NCBI GenBank assembly: GCA_937958665.1
Contig: CALGNM010000135.1
Coordinates: 1-18,457 of the forward strand
Source: an uncultured bacterium
GTDB lineage: Bacteria; Edwardsbacteria; AC1; EtOH8
Length of the DNA stretch: 18,457 nt
Direction of reading: 5' to 3'
Shown: one piece after another, positions 1 through 8,107 of the stretch
How the letters are laid out: every line of letters starts with the position of its first letter
How positions within the stretch are numbered: the first letter of the stretch is position 1
The notes under the pieces: generated by a model
Told to the model about the DNA's origin: nothing
The model's database searches: none
What the model saw: the letters and a program-made list of their open reading frames with translations, nothing else
Translations under genes and position numbers: made by a program

Positions 1-43
1 TCGTATTCGGTGACTGGAGTTCAGACGTGTGCTCTTCCGATCT
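1..43 (+). other. Illumina TruSeq-type read-2 adapter remnant (artefact)
   Basis: Bases 10-43 match the standard Illumina index-side adapter ending GCTCTTCCGATCT. Bases 2-9 (CGTATTCG) sit where an 8-base i7 index would be, preceded by the final T of the P7 stem. This is library sequence, not genome. Plus-strand translation through it gives the familiar artefact peptide MTGVQTCALPIS, so any ORF starting here is spurious. Confidence 0.97.
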
Positions 44-573
44 CCGGCCGCAATGGTGCTGCCGGAGCGGGAGATGCCAGGGAATATGGCCAGGGCCTGG
101 GCCAGCCCGATAACCAGGGAGTTTCTCCAGTTGAGGGCCCCGCGCCCCCGGGCCACCCTCCCCGTTCCGAACAGGATGCCCCCGGTGGCCAGCAGGGCCA
201 GCGAAACCCCCATGGGGTTGGCGAATGCCCTTTCAATCAGTTCGTCCAGCAGCAGGCCGGCTGCCGCCGCCGGAACGGTGGCCAAAATAAGGAGCAGGGC
301 CAGCCTCAGGTTGTCATCGCTGAAGCGCCACCGTCCGTCCACCAGCTTCATCCGGCCCAGCAGGATTGCCCTGATCAGCTTCAGGATCCGCCGGCCGAAC
401 ACCGCAAAAACCGCCAGCAAGGTAGCCAGATGCATGGCCACCTCGAACCGCAAGTTGCCCGGAGCCAGTCCCAGAATCCTCTCGGCCAGCACCAAATGCC
501 CGGAACTGGACACCGGCAGGAATTCGGTCAGCCCCTGCACCAGACCCAGAATGATGGATTGAATAATATTCAT
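44..573 (-). CDS. uppP: Undecaprenyl-diphosphatase UppP/BacA, 3'-truncated by contig end
   Basis: Dephosphorylates undecaprenyl diphosphate to recycle the lipid carrier for peptidoglycan and surface-polysaccharide synthesis; an integral inner-membrane enzyme. Translating the minus strand from ATG 573-571 gives an uninterrupted 176-residue frame. It starts MNIIQSIILGLVQG and carries the first family motif LTEFLPVSSSGHLVL (catalytic Glu and His region) near residues 15-30, and the second motif PGISRSGSTI at the broken end. Hydrophobic segments such as FEVAMHLATLLAVFAVFG and LALLLILATVPAAAAG agree with the fold. Family members are about 260-280 residues, so roughly the last third is missing where the adapter begins. 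The start lies 19 bases after the ubiA-like stop, so it is the third gene of the wzi-like/ubiA/uppP cluster. The ribosome site is weak. The gene is easily missed because it has no stop in the contig. Confidence 0.95.
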
Positions 574-592
574 ATATCCGCGATATCTATTA

Positions 593-1429
593 TCATGACA
601 GGCCCAGCGCCACCGCCATCAGCCCGGCCAGCATATCCAGCTTCAGGACCAAGCTCAGCTTGGCTGGGTCAGCCCCCCAGGGATCATTCAGCAACTGGTA
701 GATAATCGGCAACAGCACCAGGTCCACCCCCAGGATAACTGCTGCCAGGTACTTCACATTGTAAACCCCCATCAGGTAAGGCACTGGACTGAGCAGAACC
801 AACCCCAGCAGGCACCAGGCCGCAACGCCCAGGGCCCTTTCGACCCCGGAGTTGATGGGCAGGGTAAGGGCCCCGGATGCCCGGTCGCCGGAAAGGTCCT
901 GGACATCCTTTATGATCTCGCGGGCCATATGCATCAGCAGGGCAAATCCGGCCGGAAATACCGCCAGCACCGGGTTACCGGCCGCCAGTCCCCCGTAGAT
1001 GAAGGCCAGGGAGCAGATGACGGCGATCAGCAGGTTGCCTGACCAGCCCATCCGCTTGCCCCGGGCGGCGTATAGCCAAAGCAACAGAGCCACCAGGGTG
1101 GCCACGCCCCCCAGCTGAGAACCTAGGCCCCAGCCGATGGCCACCCCCAAAGCATAGACCGCAAAACCAAAGATCTGGGCGGCCCCGGGGGAAATCCGTC
1201 CGGATGGAAGCGGCCTTCCCGGCCGGTTGAGGGCATCGATGGTCCGATCGTAATAATCGTTGTGGGCGTTTCCGCCCGCCGCGATCAGCATGGCCGAGAC
1301 CACGGCGCCGGCGATCGTTGTGATGTCGGCCGAGCCCAACTGCCCTCCGGTTCCCACCACAACCGAGAGAGCGGTAATGGCCAGATTGCCGGGGCGGGAC
1401 AGCTCCCACAGGGCGGCAATTCTACGCAT
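593..1429 (-). CDS. UbiA-family prenyltransferase (DGGGP-synthase-like)
   Basis: Membrane-bound prenyl transferase of 278 residues. The first Asp-rich motif is NDYYDRTID at 57-65, followed by NRPGRPLPSG at 68-77; the second is REIIKDVQDLSGD at 170-182, with D175, D178 and D182. These bind Mg-prenyl-diphosphate in UbiA enzymes. About eight or nine hydrophobic segments are visible. The IDALNRPGRPLPSG form resembles geranylgeranylglycerol-phosphate geranylgeranyltransferase-type members, which also occur in several bacterial phyla, more than quinone UbiA/MenA, but the acceptor cannot be told from sequence alone. The ATG lies 3 bases after the stop of the Wzi-like gene, so translation is probably coupled; uppP follows after 19 bases. 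Other possibilities are a quinone- or chlorophyll-type prenyltransferase. Confidence 0.85.
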   Translation of the reverse strand: MRRIAALWELSRPGNLAITALSVVVGTGGQLGSADITTIAGAVVSAMLIAAGGNAHNDYYDRTIDALNRPGRPLPSGRISPGAAQIFGFAVYALGVAIGWGLGSQLGGVATLVALLLWLYAARGKRMGWSGNLLIAVICSLAFIYGGLAAGNPVLAVFPAGFALLMHMAREIIKDVQDLSGDRASGALTLPINSGVERALGVAAWCLLGLVLLSPVPYLMGVYNVKYLAAVILGVDLVLLPIIYQLLNDPWGADPAKLSLVLKLDMLAGLMAVALGLS

Positions 1430-1432
1430 GAC

Positions 1433-2950
1433 CTAAAATTCCAGCTTGAGTGACATGTCCGCCCCCCGCCGGTTGAGGCCGGCCCCTTCCAGATTGCCGG
1501 GGTTGCTGGTGTATGACAGCCAGAGGCTGGCCCCGATGCTGGAACGGTGACAGGGATCCCAGCCTATGGTCAGCTCGGCCCGGTCCTCCCGGCTGATGAT
1601 GCCGCTCAGGAAGGCGGTGGCCGGATCATCACCCGCCAGATAGCATCGATCGATCCGGCCCTCGCCGTGCCGTTCCAGGTGATACCCCAGACCCAGGTTC
1701 AGCCGGGGGTGAAAACGATGCTCCAGCAACACCTTCAGCAGGTCGGCATCGGTCCCCACCCAGTGCCCCAGCAGATTGACGGTATCCGGCCCCACGTAGC
1801 GGTTATCGTGCCGGCGGTGGGTGTAAACCCATTTTTGGTTGCCGGCCCATTCGAACTTTAGGTCGGTGTTGGTCAGGCCGGCCGGATCGGCCCATTGCCC
1901 GCCCACCAAAAAACCCAGCTTTTGTGGGGCCGGCGGATCCTGCTCGTACTGGACATCGTCCATCAGCAGTTCGCCAAAGAGGCAAAAGCCCAGCCCGGAA
2001 TTCCAACGCAGGTCGGCCGCCCAGAAGACATTGTCATCATCCCGCTGGTTCCACTGGTTGGCATAGTAGGGCAGCAGGGGATTCATGTAGGCCGGGTCCA
2101 GCTGGCGGGACTGATATAGGACCGTCTCGGAGAGACCCAGGTTTAGATTCTTGGGCAACCGCAGATCCAACCGGTGGCCAGACAAGTAGCGGCCCAAATC
2201 GGCGTTCAGCACGGCGAAGAATGACCGGAACTCCACCGCCCGATAGCCGAATTCAAGGTCAATGGCATCCAAGGCCCCGAAGTTGTTCGACAGCAGCAAG
2301 GTGCCGTAAACCCCCGGCCCCCACCAGCGCTGCTGACGGCCCAGGGTGAACCAAAGGTTTTGACGTCCGGCCCGGAAATAGGACCAGTCGGCAGTGAACC
2401 GCCCCCCCCGCCAGGTCTTCAGCTGGCCCGACAGTTTCTCGTACTTGGCGTTCTCCTTTTCCAGGGACAGCCCCAGACGCTGATCGAAGGTCAGCAGGCC
2501 ATCCAATGAACCCCAGCAGCTGACCTGGGCCCAGCCCCGATGCTGGGGGCCAGCCAAATTCGAGTACCCTGACCCCATCCCCAGCTCCAGGTCGCCTCCG
2601 GCCGCCAACGACTGGTCACCAAACCCCAGCAGATCACGGTCGGCAAGGCGCTCCTCGCAGATTCCGATCTCCAGTTCCTGGCTCAGCCGGTTATAATTGT
2701 GGAGATCGGCTTGAGAAAGGACTAGCTGGCCGTCCATCTGCCTGGTCAGCATCTCCTGGAGCTGTTGAATAACCTGGCGCCTCGGCCAGGGGCGGCAGAC
2801 CGGCAAGCGCAGGTATCCCAGGGCCTGGAACCGGGCCAGGACCGGATATGACCAATGGTCCAAAGGCAGGTCGCGATCATCGCGGTCGGCCCGGGCCGGG
2901 AGGGCCAGACCGCCGGCCAGCAGAACAGCCATAAGCAGGAAACGTTTCAT
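1433..2950 (-). CDS. Wzi-like capsule-assembly outer-membrane protein
   Basis: Predicted outer-membrane beta-barrel of 505 residues in the Wzi family (Caps_assemb_Wzi), whose best-known member helps attach capsular polysaccharide to the cell surface. After a signal peptide (MKRFLLMAVLLAGGLALPARA) comes a helical N-terminal part, then alternating beta-strand sequence. The family's hallmark GRQQRWWGPG followed by LLLSNN occurs mid-protein, as does FGELLMDDVQYEQ; the chain ends in the aromatic residue of SLKLEF, as barrels do. A longer frame opens at ATG 2977 (nine extra residues before the signal peptide). The 2950 start is preferred because the signal sequence begins there and a possible -10 lies between the two. 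It heads the ubiA-like/uppP cluster. Whether the organism has a capsule is not shown here; another polysaccharide or lipid role is possible. Confidence 0.8.
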   Translation of the reverse strand: MKRFLLMAVLLAGGLALPARADRDDRDLPLDHWSYPVLARFQALGYLRLPVCRPWPRRQVIQQLQEMLTRQMDGQLVLSQADLHNYNRLSQELEIGICEERLADRDLLGFGDQSLAAGGDLELGMGSGYSNLAGPQHRGWAQVSCWGSLDGLLTFDQRLGLSLEKENAKYEKLSGQLKTWRGGRFTADWSYFRAGRQNLWFTLGRQQRWWGPGVYGTLLLSNNFGALDAIDLEFGYRAVEFRSFFAVLNADLGRYLSGHRLDLRLPKNLNLGLSETVLYQSRQLDPAYMNPLLPYYANQWNQRDDDNVFWAADLRWNSGLGFCLFGELLMDDVQYEQDPPAPQKLGFLVGGQWADPAGLTNTDLKFEWAGNQKWVYTHRRHDNRYVGPDTVNLLGHWVGTDADLLKVLLEHRFHPRLNLGLGYHLERHGEGRIDRCYLAGDDPATAFLSGIISREDRAELTIGWDPCHRSSIGASLWLSYTSNPGNLEGAGLNRRGADMSLKLEF

Positions 2951-2957
2951 GGTACTT

Positions 2958-2987
2958 AAGTTACCATATCGGGCCATGCCTTTTCAA
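2958..2987 (-). promoter_or_regulatory. Possible promoter of the wzi-like cluster
   Basis: Minus strand reads TTGAAA (2987-2982), an 18-base spacer, then TAACTT (2963-2958). The predicted start point falls at about the ATG at 2950, which would make the message nearly leaderless. The -10 is poor, so this is tentative. Confidence 0.3.
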
Positions 2988-3009
2988 GGGCTTTGTGTCG
3001 ATAGAATAG

Positions 3010-3041
3010 AAAAAGCGAGGGCGGAATGGTTCCGCCCTCGC
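3010..3041 (-). terminator. Intrinsic terminator after the TPR lipoprotein gene
   Basis: Perfect inverted repeat GCGAGGGCGGAA / TTCCGCCCTCGC with a 3-base loop (3015-3041), followed on the minus strand by TTTTT. It lies 22 bases past the stop of the TPR gene and separates it from the wzi-like cluster. Confidence 0.9.
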
Positions 3042-3062
3042 CTGATACAAGGATCTTGGTAT

Positions 3063-4106
3063 TTAGCGTTTCTTCTTCTTGGGAGCCGGCTTGGAGGCGG
3101 CTTCCTTCTGCTTCTTGGCGTACTCCAGGTAGTTCTTGTACTCCTGGGAATTGGGATTGATCATCAGGGCCCGGGTATAGGCCTCGATGGCCTTGTCAAA
3201 GTTGTTGACGGTGTTGTGCAGGGAGGAAAGCCCCAAAAAGCTGTAGGCCTCAACATCGGTATCGTCCAGGGCAATTACCTTCTCAAAGGCAGCCATGGCG
3301 CTGGGAACGTCGGTTCCCTCGAAATAGTAGGCCTGCCCCAGGTTGAACCAGATATTCTTGTCATCGGGCTTGATGCCGGCCGCGGTCTTGAAAGACTGCT
3401 GGGCCCCGGGGAAGTCCCTCTTCTGCAGCTGAGCCACCCCCAGCCAGTAGAACCACTGATCGTTGTCCTTCTTCAGCTTGGTGGCCTTGGTCAGGTTCTT
3501 GATGGCCTCGTCCCAGTTGGAGGACTCCATGGCCGAGCGGCCCACCTGGTAATAGGCGTCCGGATTGCCGGGATCCAAGGCCAGGGCCTTAGCATACATT
3601 GCCTCCGATTCCTTTTGCTGGCCCTGATAGCGGTAGATCAGGCCCTTGCGGATGAAATTACCCACCTTGGCGGGGGAGAGCTCGATAGCCTGGTCTATGT
3701 ACTCCATGGCCTTGTCCAGATAGATGGCCGCCGAATCCTTGGGTCCGGTCACCGACTTCTTCATCTGGGCCCCGGACATGCCGTAGAGATCCTCCCAGGT
3801 GTCATCCCAGATCTTCTGCAGGGAGTCCTTCTTGTCGGGGCTGAACTCCACGGCGCTGGCATAAGATTCCCCGGCCTTCTTGAACTGCCTGGTGTTGACG
3901 TAACAATAGGCCAGCAGGGAGTGCATCTCCGCATCCTTGGGGGCGTATTCCAGCCCCTCGTTGAGGGTGGCTATGGCCGCCTCGTAGTTGGGGGGATCCT
4001 CCTGCAGCCTGACCTTGGCCCCGGCCACGTACTGGTTGCAGCCCACCACCGTCAGGGCCAGGGCCAAAGCCGCCAGCCCGAGTAAACCTTTTGCTCTCCT
4101 AAGCAT
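3063..4106 (-). CDS. TPR-repeat lipoprotein
   Basis: Exported lipoprotein of 347 residues. Basic N-terminus MLRRAKG, hydrophobic core, then lipobox TVVGC with Cys23 as the lipidation site. The rest is a run of about six or seven tetratricopeptide repeats (for example YRYQGQQKESEAMYAKALALDPGNPDAYY and IWFNLGQAYYFEGTDVPSAMAAFEKVIALDD). It ends in a strongly basic tail, KKQKEAASKPAPKKKKR. TPR lipoproteins of this kind serve as scaffolds in the periplasm, but the partner is not evident. A strong AGGAAGG site precedes the ATG. It is a single-gene unit with its own promoter (4149-4177) and terminator (3010-3041). Confidence 0.85.
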   Translation of the reverse strand: MLRRAKGLLGLAALALALTVVGCNQYVAGAKVRLQEDPPNYEAAIATLNEGLEYAPKDAEMHSLLAYCYVNTRQFKKAGESYASAVEFSPDKKDSLQKIWDDTWEDLYGMSGAQMKKSVTGPKDSAAIYLDKAMEYIDQAIELSPAKVGNFIRKGLIYRYQGQQKESEAMYAKALALDPGNPDAYYQVGRSAMESSNWDEAIKNLTKATKLKKDNDQWFYWLGVAQLQKRDFPGAQQSFKTAAGIKPDDKNIWFNLGQAYYFEGTDVPSAMAAFEKVIALDDTDVEAYSFLGLSSLHNTVNNFDKAIEAYTRALMINPNSQEYKNYLEYAKKQKEAASKPAPKKKKR

Positions 4107-4148
4107 TGTGCCACCTTCCTAAATGTTTGGTAAATAAAATTGGTTTTA

Positions 4149-4177
4149 ATTTTAACCTTTAATAGCCCCAAAGTCAA
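4149..4177 (-). promoter_or_regulatory. Sigma70-type promoter for the TPR lipoprotein
   Basis: Minus strand TTGACT (4177-4172), 17-base spacer, TAAAAT (4154-4149), placed in the AT-rich gap just after the kdsB stop. It gives a leader of about 35 bases before the Shine-Dalgarno and ATG 4106. Confidence 0.7.
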
Positions 4178-4182
4178 GATTT

Positions 4183-4965
4183 TTATCGAGTCCGGCTTGG
4201 CTTGGCCGGACGGACCCCGGCCAAATGATCCTCCACCCTGGCCACGTCGCCGGGACAATCCACCGCCGGCCGGCTGTATCTGGTCATCACCACCCTGATC
4301 GGTTGGCCCATCTCCAAAGCCCTCAGCTGTTCCAGCTTTTCCAGTTTTTCCAGCCGACCCGGCGGGCTCTGGGTGAAACGGAGAAGGAAATCCCTCCGGT
4401 AGGCGTAGATTCCGACGTGTTTGATGTAATGCTGGCCGGGATCGGCCCGGCCGTCCCGGACGTATGGGATGGGGTGGCGCGAAAAATACAGGGCCTGGCC
4501 CTTGCGGTCCATTACTATCTTGGCGCTGTTGGGGCTATGGGCCTCCGCCAAGTCCGAGAACCTGGTCCCCAGGGTGGCCATTGGCTGGCTCCGGTCGGCG
4601 ATCATGGCCCGGGCCAGCCGGTCGATGGCCGAGGGAATGATCAGCGGCTCGTCGCCCTGGATGTTAAGCACGATCCCAAAGCCCCGAAACTCCGGCCGCC
4701 TTACCACCTCGGCCACCCGGTCGCTGCCCGAGCGGTGGCGGCGCGACGTCATCACCGCCTGCCCCCCGAATCCGAGCACGCAGTCAAATATCCGGCGGTC
4801 ATCGGTGGCCACCACCAGCCGGTCCAGCAGCCGGGCCCTTCGGCAACGCTGATAAACCAGCCGGATCATGGGGTGGCCGGAGATCAGGGCCAGCGGCTTG
4901 CCCGGAAATCGGGTGGAACCATAACGGGCCGGAATCACCCCCAGCACACTTTCCCGGTTGGCCAT
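4183..4965 (-). CDS. kdsB: 3-deoxy-manno-octulosonate cytidylyltransferase (CMP-Kdo synthetase)
   Basis: Activates Kdo with CTP to CMP-Kdo for lipid A/LPS inner-core synthesis in the cytoplasm. The 260-residue protein carries the family motifs in order: IPARYGSTRFPGKPL (11-25), VATDD (52-56), HRSGSDRVAEV (77-87), NIQGDEPL (101-108), YFSRHPIPYVRDG, and KHVGIYAYRRDFLLRF, followed by LEKLEKLEQLRALEMG and a C-terminal DVARVE. Length is normal for the family. It begins 29 bases after the pckA stop and has no clear Shine-Dalgarno; it is probably transcribed with pckA. No kdsA, kdsD or waaA is visible nearby. Its presence is the best evidence for a Kdo-containing outer membrane. Confidence 0.95.
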   Translation of the reverse strand: MANRESVLGVIPARYGSTRFPGKPLALISGHPMIRLVYQRCRRARLLDRLVVATDDRRIFDCVLGFGGQAVMTSRRHRSGSDRVAEVVRRPEFRGFGIVLNIQGDEPLIIPSAIDRLARAMIADRSQPMATLGTRFSDLAEAHSPNSAKIVMDRKGQALYFSRHPIPYVRDGRADPGQHYIKHVGIYAYRRDFLLRFTQSPPGRLEKLEKLEQLRALEMGQPIRVVMTRYSRPAVDCPGDVARVEDHLAGVRPAKPSRTR

Positions 4966-4994
4966 TGGTTTGATTGGTAAGGGTTGAAAATCGA

Positions 4995-6575
4995 CTAGGA
5001 CTTGGGTCCGGCGGCAATCACCTCCGGAGAGGCGTAGTCATGGTATTGCTGAAAGTTCTTGGCGAACATGCCCGCCAATTCGCGGGCCTTCCGGTCGTAG
5101 GCCGTCCGGTCGGCCCAGGTGTTGCGGGGGGTAAGCACCTCGCCGGGCACTCCCTGACAGGCATCCGGCACCAGGATATTGAACACCGGGTCCGGGGTGA
5201 ACCGGGCTTTCTCCAGCTTGCCCTCCAGGGCGGCGGTCAGCAGGGCCCGGGTGATGGAGATTTTCATCCGGCTGCCTACCCCGGCCGGCCCCCCCGACCA
5301 CCCGGTGTTGACCAGCCAGCAGTTGGTCTTGTGGCGAGACAGTTTCTGGGACAGCATGTCGGCATAGGCCGTGGGGGGCAAAGGCATAAATGGAGCGCCG
5401 AAGCAGGTTGAGAAGGTAGGTTGCGGCTCATTGATCCCGGTCTCGGTCCCAGCCAGTTTGGAGGTGAAACCAGACAGGAAATGATAGCTGGCCATCTCCG
5501 GGGTCAGTTTGGCAATGGGGGGCAGCACCCCGAAGGCGTCGCAGGTCAGAAAGAACACATTCTTTGGGTGCCCTCCCACCCCGGGGATCACGCAATTGGG
5601 TATGTGCTCCACCGGGTAGGTGGCCCGAGTGTTCTCGGTGATGGCGTCAGAGTCGTAGTCGATCATCCTGGTGTCCAGGTCCACCACCACGTTCTCCAGC
5701 AGGGAGCCGAAGCGGATGGCGCTGTGGATCTGGGGCTCGGCCTGGGCCGAGAGTTTGATAACCTTGGCGTAGCAGCCCCCCTCAAAATTGAAGATGCCGG
5801 CATCCGACCAGCCGTGCTCGTCGTCCCCGATCAGACGACGCCCCGGATCGGCCGACAGGGTGGTCTTGCCGGTCCCCGACAGGCCGAAGAAAAGGGCTAC
5901 GTCGCCACCCGGCCCGACATTGGCCGAACAATGCATGGGGAAAATCCCCCGCTGGGGCATCAGGTAATTCATGATGGTAAAGATGCTTTTCTTGATCTCC
6001 CCGCCGTAAAGACTGCCGATTATCAGGTTGATCTTCCTCTCAAAGCTGACCGCCACAAAGGCGCTGGACTTGGTGCCATCGGCTGCCGGGTCGGCCCTCA
6101 GACTGCCGCAGGCCATCACCGTGAATCCCGGTTTGAAATCCGCCAGTTCCTGGGCAGTGGGCCTGATGAACAGGGTATGGGCAAACAGGCAATGCCAGAT
6201 GGTGTCGGTTACCACCCGCACCGGCAGGCGGTGGGCGGGGTCGGCCCCGGCGAATCCGTCGAAAACGTAGATGTCCTTGTCCTTCAGGTGGCCGTGGGAT
6301 TTCTTCAGCAGGGTTTCGAACTGGGCGGCGGGGCACTTGACATTGACCTTGCCCCAGGCGATCTGGCCGCTGATGGAGGGCTCGTCGACTATGAACTTGT
6401 CATTGGGCGACCGCCCGGTGCGTTCCCCGGTTCTTACCACCAGGGCTCCGTTGGCGGCCAGCATCCCCTCGCCGGCCGACAGCGACCGCTCGATCAGGGC
6501 CGGAGCCGGCAGGTTGCGGAAGACCTTTTGGGAAGTGACGACCCCGGCGGCCTCCAGTTCTTTTCTGATATCCAT
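4995..6575 (-). CDS. pckA: ATP-dependent phosphoenolpyruvate carboxykinase
   Basis: Interconverts oxaloacetate + ATP and PEP + CO2 + ADP, the entry step of gluconeogenesis, or runs in reverse for CO2 fixation into oxaloacetate during fermentation. The 526-residue protein has the substrate loop RTGRSPNDKF (52-61), the P-loop FGLSGTGKTTLS (230-241) and the metal-binding GDDEHGW (250-256), all typical of the ATP-type enzyme, plus the later ENTRATYPVEHI. An AAGGAG site lies 9 bases before the ATG and a good promoter lies upstream (6630-6659). kdsB follows 29 bases downstream. The two fumarase genes directly upstream on the same strand place it in C4-acid metabolism. Confidence 0.97.
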   Translation of the reverse strand: MDIRKELEAAGVVTSQKVFRNLPAPALIERSLSAGEGMLAANGALVVRTGERTGRSPNDKFIVDEPSISGQIAWGKVNVKCPAAQFETLLKKSHGHLKDKDIYVFDGFAGADPAHRLPVRVVTDTIWHCLFAHTLFIRPTAQELADFKPGFTVMACGSLRADPAADGTKSSAFVAVSFERKINLIIGSLYGGEIKKSIFTIMNYLMPQRGIFPMHCSANVGPGGDVALFFGLSGTGKTTLSADPGRRLIGDDEHGWSDAGIFNFEGGCYAKVIKLSAQAEPQIHSAIRFGSLLENVVVDLDTRMIDYDSDAITENTRATYPVEHIPNCVIPGVGGHPKNVFFLTCDAFGVLPPIAKLTPEMASYHFLSGFTSKLAGTETGINEPQPTFSTCFGAPFMPLPPTAYADMLSQKLSRHKTNCWLVNTGWSGGPAGVGSRMKISITRALLTAALEGKLEKARFTPDPVFNILVPDACQGVPGEVLTPRNTWADRTAYDRKARELAGMFAKNFQQYHDYASPEVIAAGPKS

Positions 6576-6629
6576 CCCTATTCGCTCCTTGTATTAGACA
6601 GAGTTGAAATTATGGCCGATCAAAAAGTT

Positions 6630-6659
6630 ATTATAACCCTTTTGGGCCTATTTTTTCAA
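6630..6659 (-). promoter_or_regulatory. Sigma70-type promoter for pckA-kdsB
   Basis: Minus strand TTGAAA (6659-6654), 18-base spacer, perfect TATAAT (6635-6630), giving a leader of roughly 50 bases. The -35 overlaps the fumarase beta stop codon, so pckA can be expressed independently of the fumarase genes. Confidence 0.65.
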
Positions 6660-7222
6660 GGGATTTGGGCCATTCGATCCCGAATGCCAAGGGATGAGAG
6701 GAAATCGTTGCCCCGGCTGTCGGTGAGAACCCGGACCGGGAAACCATCCAACTCCAGGCGGTAGACCGCCTCCGGCCCCAACTCCTCGAAGGCCACCAAC
6801 TCGGCATTTTTGATCCTCAGCGACAACAGGGCGCCCAGCCCCCCCACCGCCCCGAAATAGACGGCCTGATGCCGGGCTATCGCCTGGTTGACGGCCTGGC
6901 TGCGGGGCCCCTTTCCGATCATGCCAGCCAACCCGGCCTCCAGCAGGGCGGGGGTGAAGGCATCCATCCGGGAGCTGGTGGTGGGTCCGATGGACCCGAT
7001 GATGCGTCCCGGGGGCGCCGGCGAGGCCCCCGCGTAGATGATCAGCGCACCATTGAGATCAAAAGGCGGGTTTGCCCCCTGCTCCAGCAGCCGAGCTATC
7101 CGGAGGTGGGCAGCATCCCGGGCGGTGAAGGCCGGTCCGGAGATGAGAACCTCCTGACCGGCGGACAGGCTCCGGGCGGCCTCCGCATTCAATGGGCTGT
7201 TGAGGTGGAATTTCCTTTCCAT
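6656..7222 (-). CDS. Class I fumarate hydratase, beta subunit (C-terminal domain type)
   Basis: 188-residue protein of the fumarase/tartrate-dehydratase beta family. It supplies the swivelling substrate-binding domain that joins the iron-sulfur alpha subunit to hydrate fumarate to malate. Visible signatures are LISGPAFTARDAAH, GSIGPTTSSRMD, GMIGKGP and AVYFGAVGGLGAL. It starts 21 bases after the alpha-subunit stop, in the usual alpha-beta order. The ribosome site is weak, so coupling to the alpha gene is likely. L-tartrate dehydratase beta is an alternative, but neighbouring pckA favours fumarase. Confidence 0.9.
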   Translation of the reverse strand: MERKFHLNSPLNAEAARSLSAGQEVLISGPAFTARDAAHLRIARLLEQGANPPFDLNGALIIYAGASPAPPGRIIGSIGPTTSSRMDAFTPALLEAGLAGMIGKGPRSQAVNQAIARHQAVYFGAVGGLGALLSLRIKNAELVAFEELGPEAVYRLELDGFPVRVLTDSRGNDFLSSLGIRDRMAQIP

Positions 7223-7243
7223 GTCACAGACGATCCGTTAAGA

Positions 7244-8086
7244 TCAGAGTACCGTGAACGCTCGGCGGGCGGCGTGGCATTGCAGGTTAACCGCCACCGG
7301 CAGGCTGGCCATATGGCAGGGATGGACCTCGATGAAGACCTCCAGGGCGGTAGTGCTCCCCCCCAGCCCCCCGGGACCGATACCAAGAAGGTTGATTCCC
7401 TCCAGCAGACGGCTCTCCATGGAGGCATAATAGGGGTCGGGATTCCTCTGGCCGGCATTCCGCAGCAGAGCCTTCTTGGCCAGCCGGGGAGCCGTTTCAA
7501 AGTTCCCGCCGATGCCCACCCCCACTATCAGCGGGGGGCAGGCATTGGCCCCGGCCATTTGGACGGTCTCCGCCACCAGTCTCTCCACCCCCTCCGCTCC
7601 GGCCGAAGGGTAAAGCATGGCCAGCCGGCTCATGTTCTCGCTGCCGCAGCCCTTGGGAAGATGGATGATCCGGACGGACTCGCCATCCGTCATCTCCAGA
7701 TGCACAAAAGCCGGGGTGTTATCCCCGGTGTTTTCGCCCCGCAAGGGGTCGCGGACAACCGATTTCCTCAAAAAACCCTCCCGATAGGCCAAGCCGACCC
7801 CTTGGTCAACGGCCTGCTGCAGGCCACAGCCGGTCAGACTAACATCCCTGCCCAGCTCCACCCAGAACAGGGCCAGGCCGGTATCCTGGCACAAAGGCAG
7901 GCGTTCCCGCCCGGCGATGCGGGCATTCTCCAGGATATCCTCCAGCACCCTCCGGCCGGCCTCCGACCTTTCGGTCGACAGGGACCGTTGCAGCAGCCCC
8001 TTCAAGTCTTCCGGCAGCTCAAAGGCCGCCTTCAGGCACAATTCCCTAACGGCGGCCGTTATCTGATCGCTGCTTATGGTTCTCAT
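7244..8086 (-). CDS. Class I fumarate hydratase, alpha subunit (4Fe-4S)
   Basis: 280-residue catalytic subunit of the two-subunit, oxygen-sensitive fumarase. Three conserved cysteine contexts for the 4Fe-4S cluster are present: PLCQDTG (C66), PKGCGSEN (C147) and NACPPLIVGVGIGG (C183). The family block DPYYASMESRLLEGINLLG, GPGGLGGSTTAL and the closing CHMASLPVAVNLQCHAAR are also present. ATG 8086 is chosen; a TTG start nine bases upstream (8095) would add MGL and cannot be excluded, as neither has a strong ribosome site. It follows the MBL-fold gene by 21 bases and precedes the beta subunit. Tartrate dehydratase alpha is the alternative. Confidence 0.93.
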   Translation of the reverse strand: MRTISSDQITAAVRELCLKAAFELPEDLKGLLQRSLSTERSEAGRRVLEDILENARIAGRERLPLCQDTGLALFWVELGRDVSLTGCGLQQAVDQGVGLAYREGFLRKSVVRDPLRGENTGDNTPAFVHLEMTDGESVRIIHLPKGCGSENMSRLAMLYPSAGAEGVERLVAETVQMAGANACPPLIVGVGIGGNFETAPRLAKKALLRNAGQRNPDPYYASMESRLLEGINLLGIGPGGLGGSTTALEVFIEVHPCHMASLPVAVNLQCHAARRAFTVL

Positions 8087-8107
8087 CAGCCCCAACCGGG
8101 CGAAAGG

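Noticed and set aside
10-705. Plus-strand ORF of 231 residues
   Set aside because: It starts in adapter sequence and runs antisense to uppP and the ubiA-like gene; no family motif.
2949-4085. Plus-strand 378-residue ORF
   Set aside because: Exactly antisense to the TPR lipoprotein; a by-product of GC-rich third codon positions.
4310-4360. LEKLEKLEQL coding repeat in kdsB as an insertion
   Set aside because: It aligns without a gap to the usual LE-IE-LEQLR segment of KdsB, so it is normal sequence.
5421-6764. Plus-strand 447-residue ORF
   Set aside because: Antisense to pckA, whose motifs are complete; composition low-complexity, no motif.
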